Assembly (NCBI RefSeq): GCF_000389635.1 | Contig: NC_021182.1 | Span: forward strand, 310,001 to 374,000 | DNA length: 64,000 nucleotides | Origin: Clostridium pasteurianum BC1 | GTDB lineage: Bacteria; Bacillota; Clostridia; Clostridiales; Clostridiaceae | Reading direction: 5' to 3' | Part shown: in pieces, positions 9,012 to 18,089 of the stretch | Position numbering within the stretch: position 1 is the first letter of the stretch | Layout: every line of letters begins with the position of its first letter | Notes under the pieces: generated by a model | Databases searched by the model: none | Told to the model about the DNA's origin: nothing | The model's input: the letters and a program-made list of their open reading frames with translations, nothing else | Translations under genes and position numbers: made by a program

Positions 9012-10028
9012 ATGGAACTAGAAGCTGTAATAAAGCTAGTAGTTGGTAATTATGAAGTAAATGTTAATAAAGCAATAAAAATAAAAAACGTTTATAAGCT
9101 AGAAGGAAACTCTGAGGAATATTGTCTTAAGATTGTTCACTATGAATATGGACACTTTTTATTCATATTGGAAGCAATGAACCATTTAATTAATAGGGGT
9201 TTTAATAATGTACCTAAAATAATAAAAAATAAAAATGGTGAAAATTATATAAGATTTGGTGAGTATTATGCATTTCTTACCAAATGGGCAATTGCAAGAG
9301 AATGTAATTACGATAATCCTTTAGATATAATTTTAGCTGCTTCTACCCTTGCTAGCTTGCATAGAAAAAGTGAAGGCTTTGTTGTAACAGAAGAAATGAA
9401 TCCAAGATATAATTGGCTTAAATGGCAGAAAGTATTTAGCACGAGAAAAGATGAGATATTGGATTTTAAAAATAGAATTGAAAAAAAAGAAAATAAGACA
9501 GAATTTGATTACAAATATAAAAGTATGCTCAGTAGAGAAGTTCAGAGAGCTAATATAAGTATAATAAATTTAAATAAAACGGATTATTTAAATAAAATGA
9601 AAATGGAAATGAAGAAGAATGGATATTGTCATCATGATTTTGCCCATCATAATGTACTTATAGACAAGGACGAAGGGGTAATCATAATAGATTTTGACTA
9701 CTGCATTTTAGATACACATCTTCATGATTTATCAAGTCTTTTAATAAGAAAAATGAAAAATGGTAAATGGGATATGTCCAATGCTATCTATTTATTGGAT
9801 GCATATAACTCTATATATCCTATAGAAAAAAACGATATACCTGTTATGACTGCATTTATGGAATTCCCACAGGACTTTTGGCAAGTAGGTATTCAATATT
9901 ATTGGGAGAAGCAGCCTTGGGGAGAAGAGTTTTTCTTGAATAAATTAAAAAAGATAGAATTAGACATAGATGAAAGACAAGAATTCCTAGAGAAATTTAG
10001 AAATTTAAATTACGGAGGTAATATATGA
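9012..10028 (+). CDS. CotS-family spore coat kinase-like protein 1
   Basis: A 338-residue protein of the CotS/YutH/YtaA family, which has the aminoglycoside-phosphotransferase fold and is deposited on the spore coat. Visible kinase elements: a lysine in the N-lobe (CLKIVHYE), the catalytic loop C-H207-H208-D209-FAHH-N214, and the metal-binding I-D227-F-D229. The tail has the family pattern FPQDFWQVGIQYYWEKQPW. The start is set by the ribosome site GGAGG at 9000-9004 and the promoter position. It is first in a four-gene operon; its stop overlaps the next start by four bases. The substrate of these proteins is unknown. Confidence 0.87.
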   Translation: MELEAVIKLVVGNYEVNVNKAIKIKNVYKLEGNSEEYCLKIVHYEYGHFLFILEAMNHLINRGFNNVPKIIKNKNGENYIRFGEYYAFLTKWAIARECNYDNPLDIILAASTLASLHRKSEGFVVTEEMNPRYNWLKWQKVFSTRKDEILDFKNRIEKKENKTEFDYKYKSMLSREVQRANISIINLNKTDYLNKMKMEMKKNGYCHHDFAHHNVLIDKDEGVIIIDFDYCILDTHLHDLSSLLIRKMKNGKWDMSNAIYLLDAYNSIYPIEKNDIPVMTAFMEFPQDFWQVGIQYYWEKQPWGEEFFLNKLKKIELDIDERQEFLEKFRNLNYGGNI

Positions 10029-10237
10029 GTAAACGCAAGCATGTTGTTGATAATCTAATTGAAACTATAAATGATGAGGGACAAAACATAAGTGATTATG
10101 ATAAAAAGATTGAAGAATTAAGTGAAAGAGTTAAAAGATTAAAAAAGATAAAGAGAAGAACAAAAAAAATAGCGGAACTTGAAGAAAAAGAACATGAAAT
10201 AATAAGAAAGCTAACAAAACATCACAAATCGAGGTGA
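10025..10237 (+). CDS. Small basic coiled-coil protein in the CotS operon
   Basis: 70 residues, almost entirely charged helix, with heptad-like spacing from about residue 20 (YDKKIEELSERVKRLKKIKR). The start overlaps the previous stop (ATGA), with GGAGG upstream, so it is translationally coupled. No family recognised. Its position suggests a coat-assembly partner of the CotS-like proteins, which is inference only. Confidence 0.72.
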   Translation: MSKRKHVVDNLIETINDEGQNISDYDKKIEELSERVKRLKKIKRRTKKIAELEEKEHEIIRKLTKHHKSR

Positions 10238-10243
10238 TTGTCT

Positions 10244-11002
10244 ATGCTAGAAAGTGAAGTGTTTTCCTTTCAACAGTGTTTAAGTAAAAGCAATATTAAA
10301 CTAGTAAAAAATGATAATTCCAATGATATATTAGGTAATATTACGGAGGATAAGGTTTTAGAACAAATAGATTCTATGTACCTTTTCCATATAGCAGTAT
10401 TAAACTGTAATGAATCTGCTTCTAAATTAATTCCTAATAAAATAGGCAAAACCGTTGAAAAATACAAAATGCGTATAAAAAATTTAAAAAGGGACTTAAA
10501 AAGTTTTAAATCTAAAAATTCTGTAAATCAATTTGAAAATATGGTGCTTCAGAGTTCGGATTCCTATTTAAGTAGAGCGGAAAAATGTATTGATATAATA
10601 AATCATTGTAATTATATAGGCCTGGTTAAAAGAAGTATGAGAAGATTTGAAATTTGTCTTGGAAATACTTATTTTGATAATCTTAGAAAAAATAATGAAA
10701 TAGAAATAAATAATTTAAAAAAATGCGCTTATAATATGCTGGAGATGGACGGGGTATATTTAATTAGTAAACTTAAAAGAAACGGAAGCCACATAGATTT
10801 AGAAAAAATAATAAGCTATTTTTGTAAAGTGGAGGGATTTGATAATAATAGCAATAGTTTTATTAAAGCGTTAGTATCTTATCCACATGTATATATGAAG
10901 TGTTGTGAAAGATACAGGTTAAGTAAAAAACAGTGGGATATAAATGAGTATGTTATGAGTCTTAATAGGGCTATAGAACAGGATGGTAATAGCATTTTAT
11001 AA
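10244..11002 (+). CDS. CotS-like pseudokinase (catalytic residues lost)
   Basis: 252 residues. The last half aligns by eye with the neighbouring CotS proteins: IDIINHCNYIGL matches IKILNTSEYMNL, the loop C138-L139-G140-N141-TYFD-N146 sits where the others have CHHD-xxxx-N, and ALVSYPHVYMKCCERYRLSKKQW matches FLLFPQRFWRLCNRFYYNEVNW. The catalytic HHD has become LGN, and no metal-binding DFD follows, so catalysis is not expected. The N-terminal half is divergent and shorter than a kinase N-lobe. ATG 10244 is used with GAGGTGA at 10231-10237. Family membership is inferred from the alignment; the role is probably structural or regulatory. Confidence 0.7.
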   Translation: MLESEVFSFQQCLSKSNIKLVKNDNSNDILGNITEDKVLEQIDSMYLFHIAVLNCNESASKLIPNKIGKTVEKYKMRIKNLKRDLKSFKSKNSVNQFENMVLQSSDSYLSRAEKCIDIINHCNYIGLVKRSMRRFEICLGNTYFDNLRKNNEIEINNLKKCAYNMLEMDGVYLISKLKRNGSHIDLEKIISYFCKVEGFDNNSNSFIKALVSYPHVYMKCCERYRLSKKQWDINEYVMSLNRAIEQDGNSIL

Positions 11003-11026
11003 GATTCATTAATAGGAGGTTAAACT

Positions 11027-12055
11027 ATGGTGGATTTAGGATATAGGGACAGAGCTTATCTGTCCAAATATGATTTAGATGTGAAACTTTTTGAAAAATT
11101 TGATTTAAAAGTGCTAGATTTGATTCCAATAAGAAAAGTATTTCTAATTATTACTGATAAAGGGGATAAAATATTAAAGAGAATAGATTGTACCCTAGAG
11201 GAATTTGATTTTGTAGTTAAAGCTTTAGAATATATAAGTACAAATTTTAAGCGTGTCATGGGTTTTGAAGATAGCATAGATGGTAAAAAATATGCGGAAT
11301 GGAAAGGTGAATTCTATTGCATTATGAATAAAGTTGAAGGGAGAGAATGTGAATTCAGTAATCCCGTAGATTTAGCGGTTTCTGCTAAAGGTTTAGGTGA
11401 ACTTCATAAAGCATCAGAAGGCTTTAGATATAAAAATTCTAATAAAAATATATGTGGTAATCTTTTGAAAAATGTTAATAGAAAAAAAGAAGAGATGTTA
11501 TTTTTTAAGAGAATGGTAAATCTTTATGAAAATAAATCAGAATTTGATGATATTTTTTTAATGAATGTGGATAGCTATATAAAAAAGATTGATGATTGTA
11601 TAACATTTTTAAATAAAACTTCTTATTATAAGCTTTGCAGCGAAGAGGACAAAATAGTACTGTGCCATCATGATCTTGCTCATCACAATATAATAATCAA
11701 TGATGATAATGCCTATTTTGTAGATTTTGATTTTTCGGTAATTGATTTAAAAATTCATGATCTATGCAACTTTATTAATAAGGTAACAAAGGATTTTTCT
11801 TTCGATATAGATAAGGCGAGGATTATTTTAGATAATTATTGTACTGCTAATACATTAAATAAAAATGAATTCAATGTATTGTTTGGCATGCTTACTTTTC
11901 CAGAGGATTTTTATGATATAACTAAAGATTATTATTCTAAAAGAAAGGATTGGGAGGAAAAAATTTTTACATCTAGGTTAAAGAGGAAAATTCACTTTGA
12001 AGCAGATAGACAGGAATTTCTAAAGGAATTTAAACAAGAAATAGATGGGTTTTAA
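11027..12055 (+). CDS. CotS-family spore coat kinase-like protein 2
   Basis: 342 residues with the kinase-fold landmarks C213-H214-H215-D216-LAHH-N221 and V-D233-F-D235, plus the family tail FPEDFYDITKDYYSKRKDW. The N-terminal part is shorter and more divergent than in copy 1, but keeps lysines at ILKRID. It has its own AGGAGG at 11014-11019, follows the pseudokinase by 24 bases, and is the last gene of the operon. It faces a convergent glycosyltransferase across a shared terminator. Coat location is inferred from the family. Confidence 0.86.
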   Translation: MVDLGYRDRAYLSKYDLDVKLFEKFDLKVLDLIPIRKVFLIITDKGDKILKRIDCTLEEFDFVVKALEYISTNFKRVMGFEDSIDGKKYAEWKGEFYCIMNKVEGRECEFSNPVDLAVSAKGLGELHKASEGFRYKNSNKNICGNLLKNVNRKKEEMLFFKRMVNLYENKSEFDDIFLMNVDSYIKKIDDCITFLNKTSYYKLCSEEDKIVLCHHDLAHHNIIINDDNAYFVDFDFSVIDLKIHDLCNFINKVTKDFSFDIDKARIILDNYCTANTLNKNEFNVLFGMLTFPEDFYDITKDYYSKRKDWEEKIFTSRLKRKIHFEADRQEFLKEFKQEIDGF

Positions 12056-12067
12056 AAATTAGTATGG

Positions 12068-12123
12068 AAAGTTAAAAGTTCTTTAAATCTACTAATTAAG
12101 ATATAAAGGGCTTTTAACTTTTT
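12068..12123. terminator. Bidirectional terminator between convergent genes
   Basis: AAGTTAAAAG / CTTTTAACTT stem with A and T runs on either side, between the CotS-like gene ending at 12055 and the minus-strand glycosyltransferase ending at 12133. Confidence 0.7.
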
Positions 12124-12132
12124 GCATATGCC

Positions 12133-13260
12133 TTAAATACTGTTGATTATTTTTTTGTAAGCGGTTAATGTAGAAGCAGCTGTATTTTCCCAGGTTAATT
12201 TTTGGTTTATACTTAAACCTTTGTAAATTAACTCACATCTAAGCTTATTATCCTTTAAGCATCTGTATAATGTATTGCAAATTTTATCTTCATCCTTTGG
12301 ATCCACTAATAGGGTACAGTCTTTAAGTATCTCGGGAAGGGATGTAACATTTGAAGCTACCACGGGTACACCACAGGCCATAGCCTCAATGGGTGGAAGG
12401 CCAAAGCCCTCATATAGTGATAGATAAACAAAGAGTTCGGCTGAATTATATAAATAGGGCATATAATTTACAGGAATAAAGCCAGGAAATATAACGTTAT
12501 TTTCGATGTGGAGTTTTTCAGCACAGCTTTTATAGATTTCATAGGACTTTCCCTTAGTACCTGCAATAACTAAATTTAAATCTTTTGTGGTTTTTGATAA
12601 AAGCTTTTCAAAAGCCTGTAGAAGACCTATTATATTTTTTCTAGGACTAAAACCACCAACATATAATATGAAATCACCAGTTATTCCATAATTATTTTTA
12701 ATAATTTCCTTACTTATCCTCTTATTTAACGGTTTATATATGTTTTCAGCGGCAAGATAGGTTACATATATTTTATTAACTGGAAAATTAAATGCTTTTG
12801 ATATATCATCCTTTGAAAAATTAGATACTGTTATGATACCATCACAGAGAGAAACTATGTTTGGCAGTTCTTCATTAAAAATATGAAGATATCTATCACT
12901 TACGGTTTCAGGCATTTTATAGGGAATTACGTCATGTAGAGTTATAACAAAAGGACATATTTTGTCTAGAGGTATACCCACTCCGTTTTGTGGAACATGG
13001 TATAACTGTATATCCTTGTTGCTTAAAATATTAGGGACATTAACTTGATCCCAAAAATTGTTACTGACTTTTTCATTTATATTATTTATTTTAAATTTTT
13101 TAGAAAAACTTATATCAATATTTGAATTGTCAGGCATAAATAATAAATAATCATTGATGGTGTCAATTTTATTTAAGCAATTTATTAATTGATAAGTATA
13201 TGTGCCAATACCAGTGCCCCTATACAATTTGGCAGCCCGCGCATCTATTCCTATTTTCAT
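12133..13260 (-). CDS. GT4-family glycosyltransferase, CotSA-like (second copy)
   Basis: 375 residues, a paralogue of the gene at 7586-8731 (same MKIGIDARA...RGTGIGTYTY start, PQNGVGIP, VGGFSPRKNIIGLLQAF, YEGFGLPPIEAMACGVP). It keeps the E-x7-E donor-site region of GT4 enzymes. ATG 13260 is used because AAAGG lies eight bases upstream; the longer frame to 13287 lacks a site. Two such enzymes among three CotS-like proteins suggest that a glycan is built on or delivered to the coat, but acceptor and sugar are unknown. Confidence 0.85.
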   Translation of the reverse strand: MKIGIDARAAKLYRGTGIGTYTYQLINCLNKIDTINDYLLFMPDNSNIDISFSKKFKINNINEKVSNNFWDQVNVPNILSNKDIQLYHVPQNGVGIPLDKICPFVITLHDVIPYKMPETVSDRYLHIFNEELPNIVSLCDGIITVSNFSKDDISKAFNFPVNKIYVTYLAAENIYKPLNKRISKEIIKNNYGITGDFILYVGGFSPRKNIIGLLQAFEKLLSKTTKDLNLVIAGTKGKSYEIYKSCAEKLHIENNVIFPGFIPVNYMPYLYNSAELFVYLSLYEGFGLPPIEAMACGVPVVASNVTSLPEILKDCTLLVDPKDEDKICNTLYRCLKDNKLRCELIYKGLSINQKLTWENTAASTLTAYKKIINSI

Positions 13261-13327
13261 AATATATACCTTTCGTAATTGGTTCACTTTAGTATATTAA
13301 TATGAACAGTAAAGTGTTAATGATTTT

Positions 13328-13380
13328 AGCATATGAAGATAAATAGTAAGTCAAAGATGCGGCGAATATTTTGAATATGC
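13328..13380. repeat. Dispersed inverted-repeat element, copy B (short)
   Basis: On the minus strand this reads GCATATTCAAAATATTCGCC, then CATCTTTGACTTACTATTTA, then CTTCATATGC. It has the same arms as copy A without the extra 95 bases or the ATAAATAACTTGTCAG part of the left arm. It lies in the divergent intergenic region before the third CotS gene. Confidence 0.55.
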
Positions 13381-13542
13381 ATTATGTATATTAAACAAAT
13401 AATAAAATATATTTATTAATAGATAATTATAAGGCCTAAAATGATAATTATCCAAATATATGCTGCTTTATAACTTGTACAATAAACTTATTCTAAAAAA
13501 GTAATAATAATCATATACATATTTCTATGGGGGGTGATTAAG

Positions 13543-14547
13543 ATGATGAGGGAATTTGAAATAGAGAGGCAATTTGATCTAAAAATCGAATCTATTAAAC
13601 CCAATAGAGGAGTATATTATTTAAAAACCAATAAAGGTAATAAATGCCTTAAAAAGATAGATTACGGTATTCAAAAGCTTCTATTTGTTTATTCTGCAAA
13701 AGAACATCTTATTTCGAAAGGATTTGCAAAAGTGGATAGATATTGTTTAAATATTGAAGATAATCCCTATGCACTTGTAAATGAAGATATATATACACTT
13801 TCAGAGTGGATTGAAGGTAGAGAATGCAATTTTCATGAAAATGAAGATTTAACAAATGCATCTCAGACTCTTGCTATATTACATGAAAAATCAAAAGGAT
13901 ATGAACCGCCAGAAAATAGTAAATTGAAGACTGACCTTGGGAGATGGCCTCATCTTATGGAAAAGAGAGTTAGATCCTTCGAAAAAATGAGAGACATGGC
14001 TAGAAAAAAAGGCAATAAAGCACAATTTGATTTGAATTATATTAAAAATTATGATTTTTTTAAACAAATTGGGCTAAAAGCCATAAAGATCTTAAATACT
14101 TCTGAATATATGAATTTATGTAAGAAAACTGAGGAAGAAAAGGGGTTTTGCCACCATGATTATACTTATCATAACATAATTATAGATAGTGAAAATCAAG
14201 TTAATGTCATTGATTTTGACTATTGTAAAAGGGAAGTTAGAGTATATGATTTGTCAAATTACATGATGAAAGTACTAAAGAGATGCGACTGGGATATTAA
14301 ATATGCTAAGCTTATAATTGATTCCTATAATAAAATATCACCTTTAGAGGAATATGAGTACAGAGTATTATATGCATTTTTACTTTTTCCCCAGCGATTT
14401 TGGAGACTTTGCAATAGATTTTATTATAATGAAGTTAATTGGGGGCAAAGTACCTTCAACAACAAAATACAAGAATTAATAGATGAAAGAGAAAAATTCA
14501 ATAAGTTTATTGATGATTTTAAAGAAATGTATAATCAAAAGGAATAA
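13543..14547 (+). CDS. CotS-family spore coat kinase-like protein 3
   Basis: 334 residues; the fullest family match of the set. Landmarks: KCLKKIDYG (N-lobe lysine), LSEWIEGRECNF hinge, C203-H204-H205-D206-YTYH-N211, I-D224-F-D226, and tail FPQRFWRLCNRFYYNEVNW. GGGGGGTGA before the start supports ATG 13543 (a second ATG follows directly). Monocistronic, ending in its own hairpin, and lying just upstream of yabG, which in Bacillus and Clostridioides processes coat or spore proteins. A mother-cell role is inferred from family and neighbours. Confidence 0.87.
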   Translation: MMREFEIERQFDLKIESIKPNRGVYYLKTNKGNKCLKKIDYGIQKLLFVYSAKEHLISKGFAKVDRYCLNIEDNPYALVNEDIYTLSEWIEGRECNFHENEDLTNASQTLAILHEKSKGYEPPENSKLKTDLGRWPHLMEKRVRSFEKMRDMARKKGNKAQFDLNYIKNYDFFKQIGLKAIKILNTSEYMNLCKKTEEEKGFCHHDYTYHNIIIDSENQVNVIDFDYCKREVRVYDLSNYMMKVLKRCDWDIKYAKLIIDSYNKISPLEEYEYRVLYAFLLFPQRFWRLCNRFYYNEVNWGQSTFNNKIQELIDEREKFNKFIDDFKEMYNQKE

Positions 14548-14568
14548 AAGATTATATGATAATTAATT

Positions 14569-14608
14569 AAGTCATGTAAGTATAAAAATTATATTTTACA
14601 TGACTTTT
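14569..14608 (+). terminator. Terminator of the third CotS-like gene
   Basis: AAGTCATGTAA / TTACATGACTT stem, 16-base loop, followed by TTAA. It lies directly before the yabG promoter candidate and would separate the two transcripts. Confidence 0.7.
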
Positions 14609-14609
14609 A

Positions 14610-14637
14610 ACATTTCATCATTACAGTTCATAAAATA
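14610..14637 (+). promoter_or_regulatory. Sigma-K-like promoter of yabG
   Basis: AC at 14610-14611, 17 bases, then CATAAAATA at 14629-14637, close to the late mother-cell pattern AC-N16-CATAnnnTA. Bacillus yabG is known to be sigma-K dependent, which supports the reading. Pattern match only, with one extra base of spacing. Confidence 0.45.
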
Positions 14638-14663
14638 TAATAGTAATTTTATGGAGTGGGGTT

Positions 14664-15443
14664 ATGAAAATAGGTGATACGGTAGTAAGAAAGTCTTATG
14701 ACAAAGATATAACTTTTAAAATTATTGATATTACAGATACAGATAAAGGTATTATATATATACTTAATGGCGTTAATTTAAGAATAGTGGCGGATGCTCC
14801 ATTAGAAGATCTTGAACAAATTGATGAGGATAGTCTTGGAATATCTGACATAGTGTTTAATAGAAAGGTTAATGAGTCTATAAAAAATATAATTAATTCT
14901 AGAAATAGCAGTAATAATACTAAAAGATATAAGAACAATAGAGATAGAAAAAATGTTAAAGCTAATAGAGAAACTAAAAGTAAAAGAAATAGTAGAGAAA
15001 GCGAAACAGCTAAAAATTATGACAGAGACTTAAAAAAAATTAAGATTACCACCATTGATAGTAGTGATAGTATGGTATTTAGCAGACCGGGTAAAATACT
15101 TCATATAGATGGAGATGCTACCTATCTGGATGTTTGTATTAAAGTGTATAAACAGCTATCCATTAATGTAGTAGGAAAAGTAATTCCTGAAAGTAAGCAG
15201 CCAGAAGAAATAGTTAACATTGTAAAAGAAGTTAAACCAGATATAGTAGTAATAACAGGGCATGATGGAGTAGCTAAAGGAGTAAAAGATTATTTTGATT
15301 TGAATAATTATAGAAATTCAAAATACTTTGTTGATTCTGTATCAAGATTAAGAGACTATGAACCTAACTATGATGATCTGGTAATATATGCAGGAGCATG
15401 TCAATCATGCTATGAAGCAATTTTAGATGCAGGTGCTAATTGA
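14664..15443 (+). CDS. yabG: Sporulation protease YabG, 5' part cut by prophage
   Basis: YabG is a mother-cell cysteine protease that trims spore proteins (coat proteins in Bacillus, CspBA and pro-SleC in C. difficile). This piece has the N-terminal KIGDTVVRKSYDKDITFKI domain, a basic low-complexity linker (about residues 72-125) and most of the U57 peptidase domain (GKILHIDGDATYLD, VVITGHDG, YAGACQS). It stops at residue 259, at a TGA created exactly at the left attachment core. The missing 66 residues lie in frame at 56320-56519. Joined at the core, the gene would code for 325 residues. Whether the truncated protein is active is unknown; the lost part is conserved in the family. Confidence 0.93.
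   Translation: MKIGDTVVRKSYDKDITFKIIDITDTDKGIIYILNGVNLRIVADAPLEDLEQIDEDSLGISDIVFNRKVNESIKNIINSRNSSNNTKRYKNNRDRKNVKANRETKSKRNSRESETAKNYDRDLKKIKITTIDSSDSMVFSRPGKILHIDGDATYLDVCIKVYKQLSINVVGKVIPESKQPEEIVNIVKEVKPDIVVITGHDGVAKGVKDYFDLNNYRNSKYFVDSVSRLRDYEPNYDDLVIYAGACQSCYEAILDAGAN
15429..15441. repeat. attL core of the yabG prophage
   Basis: GCAGGTGCTAATT occurs here and at 56307-56319, and the sequences diverge immediately on both sides. The chromosomal halves on the outside are the two pieces of yabG, which defines the attachment sites. Confidence 0.88.
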
Positions 15444-15484
15444 ACTAAACTGCGACATTTTGCCAAAGTAAGGGAATAGAAGAG

Positions 15485-17143
15485 CTATTTTTTTTTAGAC
15501 TCTTCATCTTCCTCAGGATTACTGCCTATAAAATCTATAGTAACCCCATAGGATTCACCGTCCCATGTAATTTTGTCTATCAATACATCTATAAGTTGTT
15601 TTATTTCTTCATTAGGTAAAGAGTCTATCATAGAACACCTATTAAGCATAAGTTTGATAAAGGACAAATTTAACTCAGTATCAGTGAATTCAGAGTTTAG
15701 TTTATTTAAATTATCCAATTGTACTTTTAATTCTTTAATCTCATTTTTTAAAGATCTAATTTTCTCTATGAGCAAATCTGAAATATCATCAGCTACTGCC
15801 AATTTGTTCATCAAATTTTGTATTTGCTTATTTTTATCAGCTATGGAGTTATTTAAAATCTCTTCTCTGTTCGAAGATTTATTTAATTCCCTGGCTTTTT
15901 TATTTTTCATTTCTAATTTATTAATAATGCTTTCTTTATTATATGCAAGTTCTTTAAGTTGTTTTATTACAACTGGATCAAGCTCTGATACTTTTGCATT
16001 CTTATTATTGCATCTCACACCCTTAGAATGCTTTTTCATGGAGCAGGCATAATAATATATTTGTTTACCTGTTTTTTTGCTTATATGACCATGAGCAATC
16101 TGCATATTACTGCCACACTTAGCACACCTAATTTTACCGGTAAGCAATGCATTATGAGTCTTACCTTCGTTAGGAAATGAATCTTTATTTTCACTCAATA
16201 TTTTCTGAACTTCAAGCCAATCATCAGCTTCAATTACACCTTTCTGAGAGCTTATAGCTGCAATCCATTCAGATTTATCTCTGAATACTCTTACTGTTTT
16301 ACCATTGTCATTGGATACTGATTTCTGCTTGTTATAGGTTAAAAGACCATGTTCTCCATCCGGATCACCACAAGTAGTTATACCTTCATTTTCTAAATAA
16401 TCAAAGACATTCTCAGTAGCTTTTACATATACAGGGTTGGTCAATATAATCCTTATATTATTCTTTGTAAAATCAGAGCCACGTTTTGTTTTAATGCTGT
16501 TCTGCAAGGCATAGGTTTCTACTTTTGATAAACTTTTTAATTCAAGATATTTCTTATAGAGTAATTTTACTGTATTCAATTCTTTAGGCACCTGCTTAAG
16601 TTTAACCATTTTTCTTTCATTCATATCAGCATCAAAATATGTAATTGGGTCTGCATTATATCCTATAGGAGCAGTACCCCCAAGCCATCTTCCCGTCTTA
16701 CTCAATTCAAGCATATTATCTCGTATTCTTTCAGCAATAGTTTCACGTTCAAGCTGAGCAAAAACACTGGCAATATAAATCATGGCCCTTCCCATAGGGG
16801 TACTTGTATCAAACTGCTCTCTTATGCTTATAAAATCAATATCATGCTTTTGAAGTATTTCAAGAGTTGAAGAGAAGTCGGATACATTTCTGCTTATACG
16901 ATCCAATCTGTAACATATGAGTACATCAAATTTTTTAAGTCTAGCATCATCCATAAGCTTTTGGAATTCAGGCCTATTTGTGTTCCCTCCGGAAAAGCCT
17001 TCATCTTCATATATTAAAAATTCAGTTATATCATTATCTCTTAGCTGAGAAGCTGCATACTCCTTACAGAGCTGTATTTGGTTCTCTATAGATTCACCTT
17101 TGCCGGTGAATTTTGATTTTCGTGAATATATGGCTGCTATCAT
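15485..17143 (-). CDS. Large serine recombinase (phage integrase)
   Basis: 552 residues. N-terminal resolvase domain: AIYSRKS with catalytic serine S7, DEGFSGGNTNRPEF, RLDRISRNVSDF, STPMGRAMIYIASVFAQLERE. A recombinase domain follows (LSKTGRWLGGTAPIGY...), then a zinc ribbon with CAKC and later cysteines (YYACSMKKHSKG, RCNN), then a long coiled coil, the usual large serine integrase order. GAGGTGA precedes ATG 17143. The 3' end lies 43 bp from attL. It should integrate the phage at the yabG core; excision would need a directionality factor, which I cannot identify. I see no clear sporulation-type promoter upstream. Confidence 0.95.
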   Translation of the reverse strand: MIAAIYSRKSKFTGKGESIENQIQLCKEYAASQLRDNDITEFLIYEDEGFSGGNTNRPEFQKLMDDARLKKFDVLICYRLDRISRNVSDFSSTLEILQKHDIDFISIREQFDTSTPMGRAMIYIASVFAQLERETIAERIRDNMLELSKTGRWLGGTAPIGYNADPITYFDADMNERKMVKLKQVPKELNTVKLLYKKYLELKSLSKVETYALQNSIKTKRGSDFTKNNIRIILTNPVYVKATENVFDYLENEGITTCGDPDGEHGLLTYNKQKSVSNDNGKTVRVFRDKSEWIAAISSQKGVIEADDWLEVQKILSENKDSFPNEGKTHNALLTGKIRCAKCGSNMQIAHGHISKKTGKQIYYYACSMKKHSKGVRCNNKNAKVSELDPVVIKQLKELAYNKESIINKLEMKNKKARELNKSSNREEILNNSIADKNKQIQNLMNKLAVADDISDLLIEKIRSLKNEIKELKVQLDNLNKLNSEFTDTELNLSFIKLMLNRCSMIDSLPNEEIKQLIDVLIDKITWDGESYGVTIDFIGSNPEEDEESKKK

Positions 17144-17246
17144 TTTTTATTTCACCTCAAATAACATTAATTTTGTCCCTAAATATTAATAATATACAAA
17201 AATTCTCTTTTGTGCTTATATTCTAATAATTTTAATCATTGTGTAA

Positions 17247-18002
17247 TTAAGAGCCTGCTAATGATTCATTATTAATTAACTCTTGTTTTGAAATAGATTC
17301 GATCATGCATTTCTGATATGAACCAGACTCATCTCTAAATAGGCTTACTCTTATTACTTGCTTGTATTGATTATCTAATATATCATAATATTGAATTTCA
17401 ACATCTAGTTTTGCTGATAAATACTCGCTTTCTGTCATATATGATATATTTAAGTTCATAATGCCGCCAACTTCAAGTGATTTAACTTCTCTATGTATAG
17501 GTTCAATTAATTCATCATCCATATAAGCTTTTCTAATTCCTATAACACTAAGAGAAATAAGTGGGCCAATACCAATATTTTTAATTTTAATTTTCATTTC
17601 ATCAGTGTAAGTAAAATTAAAATAATCGACTTCAAATATATGTGCATAATAGTTAATTGCATTATCAGTTTGTTCTGAGTGCTCACTTATATATGGACGA
17701 ATACTTAATCTTTGCTCTTCTTTGTATTTTTTGATATCATTATCCAATTGAATCTTAAGTAAATTATTTGCTTCTTTTTGTTGAATTATTTGTCCTTTTA
17801 CTCCATCCATGCTTAGATATACACTATAAAATGTTAATAATCCACCCAATAAGCTACCAATAATTGAAGCATAAAAACCAATCCAATCATTTGAAGTAGG
17901 TATATCTACAATGTTAATTGAGACTAAGGCAGCAACTATAAATGGAGATAAGACAATTATAGACCATATTATTTTTAAATTAGGATTTTTATAATATTGC
18001 AT
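17247..18002 (-). CDS. Unknown membrane protein in the prophage lysogeny region
   Basis: 251 residues with two predicted transmembrane segments near the N-terminus (IIWSIIVLSPFIVAALVSI and FYASIIGSLLGGLLTFYSVYL), a short charged helix (QQKEANNLLKIQLDNDIKKY), and a C-terminal beta-rich domain of about 150 residues. No family recognised. It lies on the minus strand between the integrase and the DUF4041 gene, a place where phages often carry immunity or exclusion genes. ATG at 18002 is preceded by AAGGAG. Confidence 0.7.
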   Translation of the reverse strand: MQYYKNPNLKIIWSIIVLSPFIVAALVSINIVDIPTSNDWIGFYASIIGSLLGGLLTFYSVYLSMDGVKGQIIQQKEANNLLKIQLDNDIKKYKEEQRLSIRPYISEHSEQTDNAINYYAHIFEVDYFNFTYTDEMKIKIKNIGIGPLISLSVIGIRKAYMDDELIEPIHREVKSLEVGGIMNLNISYMTESEYLSAKLDVEIQYYDILDNQYKQVIRVSLFRDESGSYQKCMIESISKQELINNESLAGS

Positions 18003-18089
18003 ACTATGTTCTCCTTAAAAAATATTGCAACAAATCATAGCGTAAAAATAAAAATTGAAATTTTTTAGTATATTATTATCTATATTAAT

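Noticed and set aside
15485-17246. Sporulation-specific promoter for the serine recombinase
   Set aside because: The upstream 100 bases contain no convincing sigma-E or sigma-K pair, so regulated excision is proposed only from the gene arrangement.
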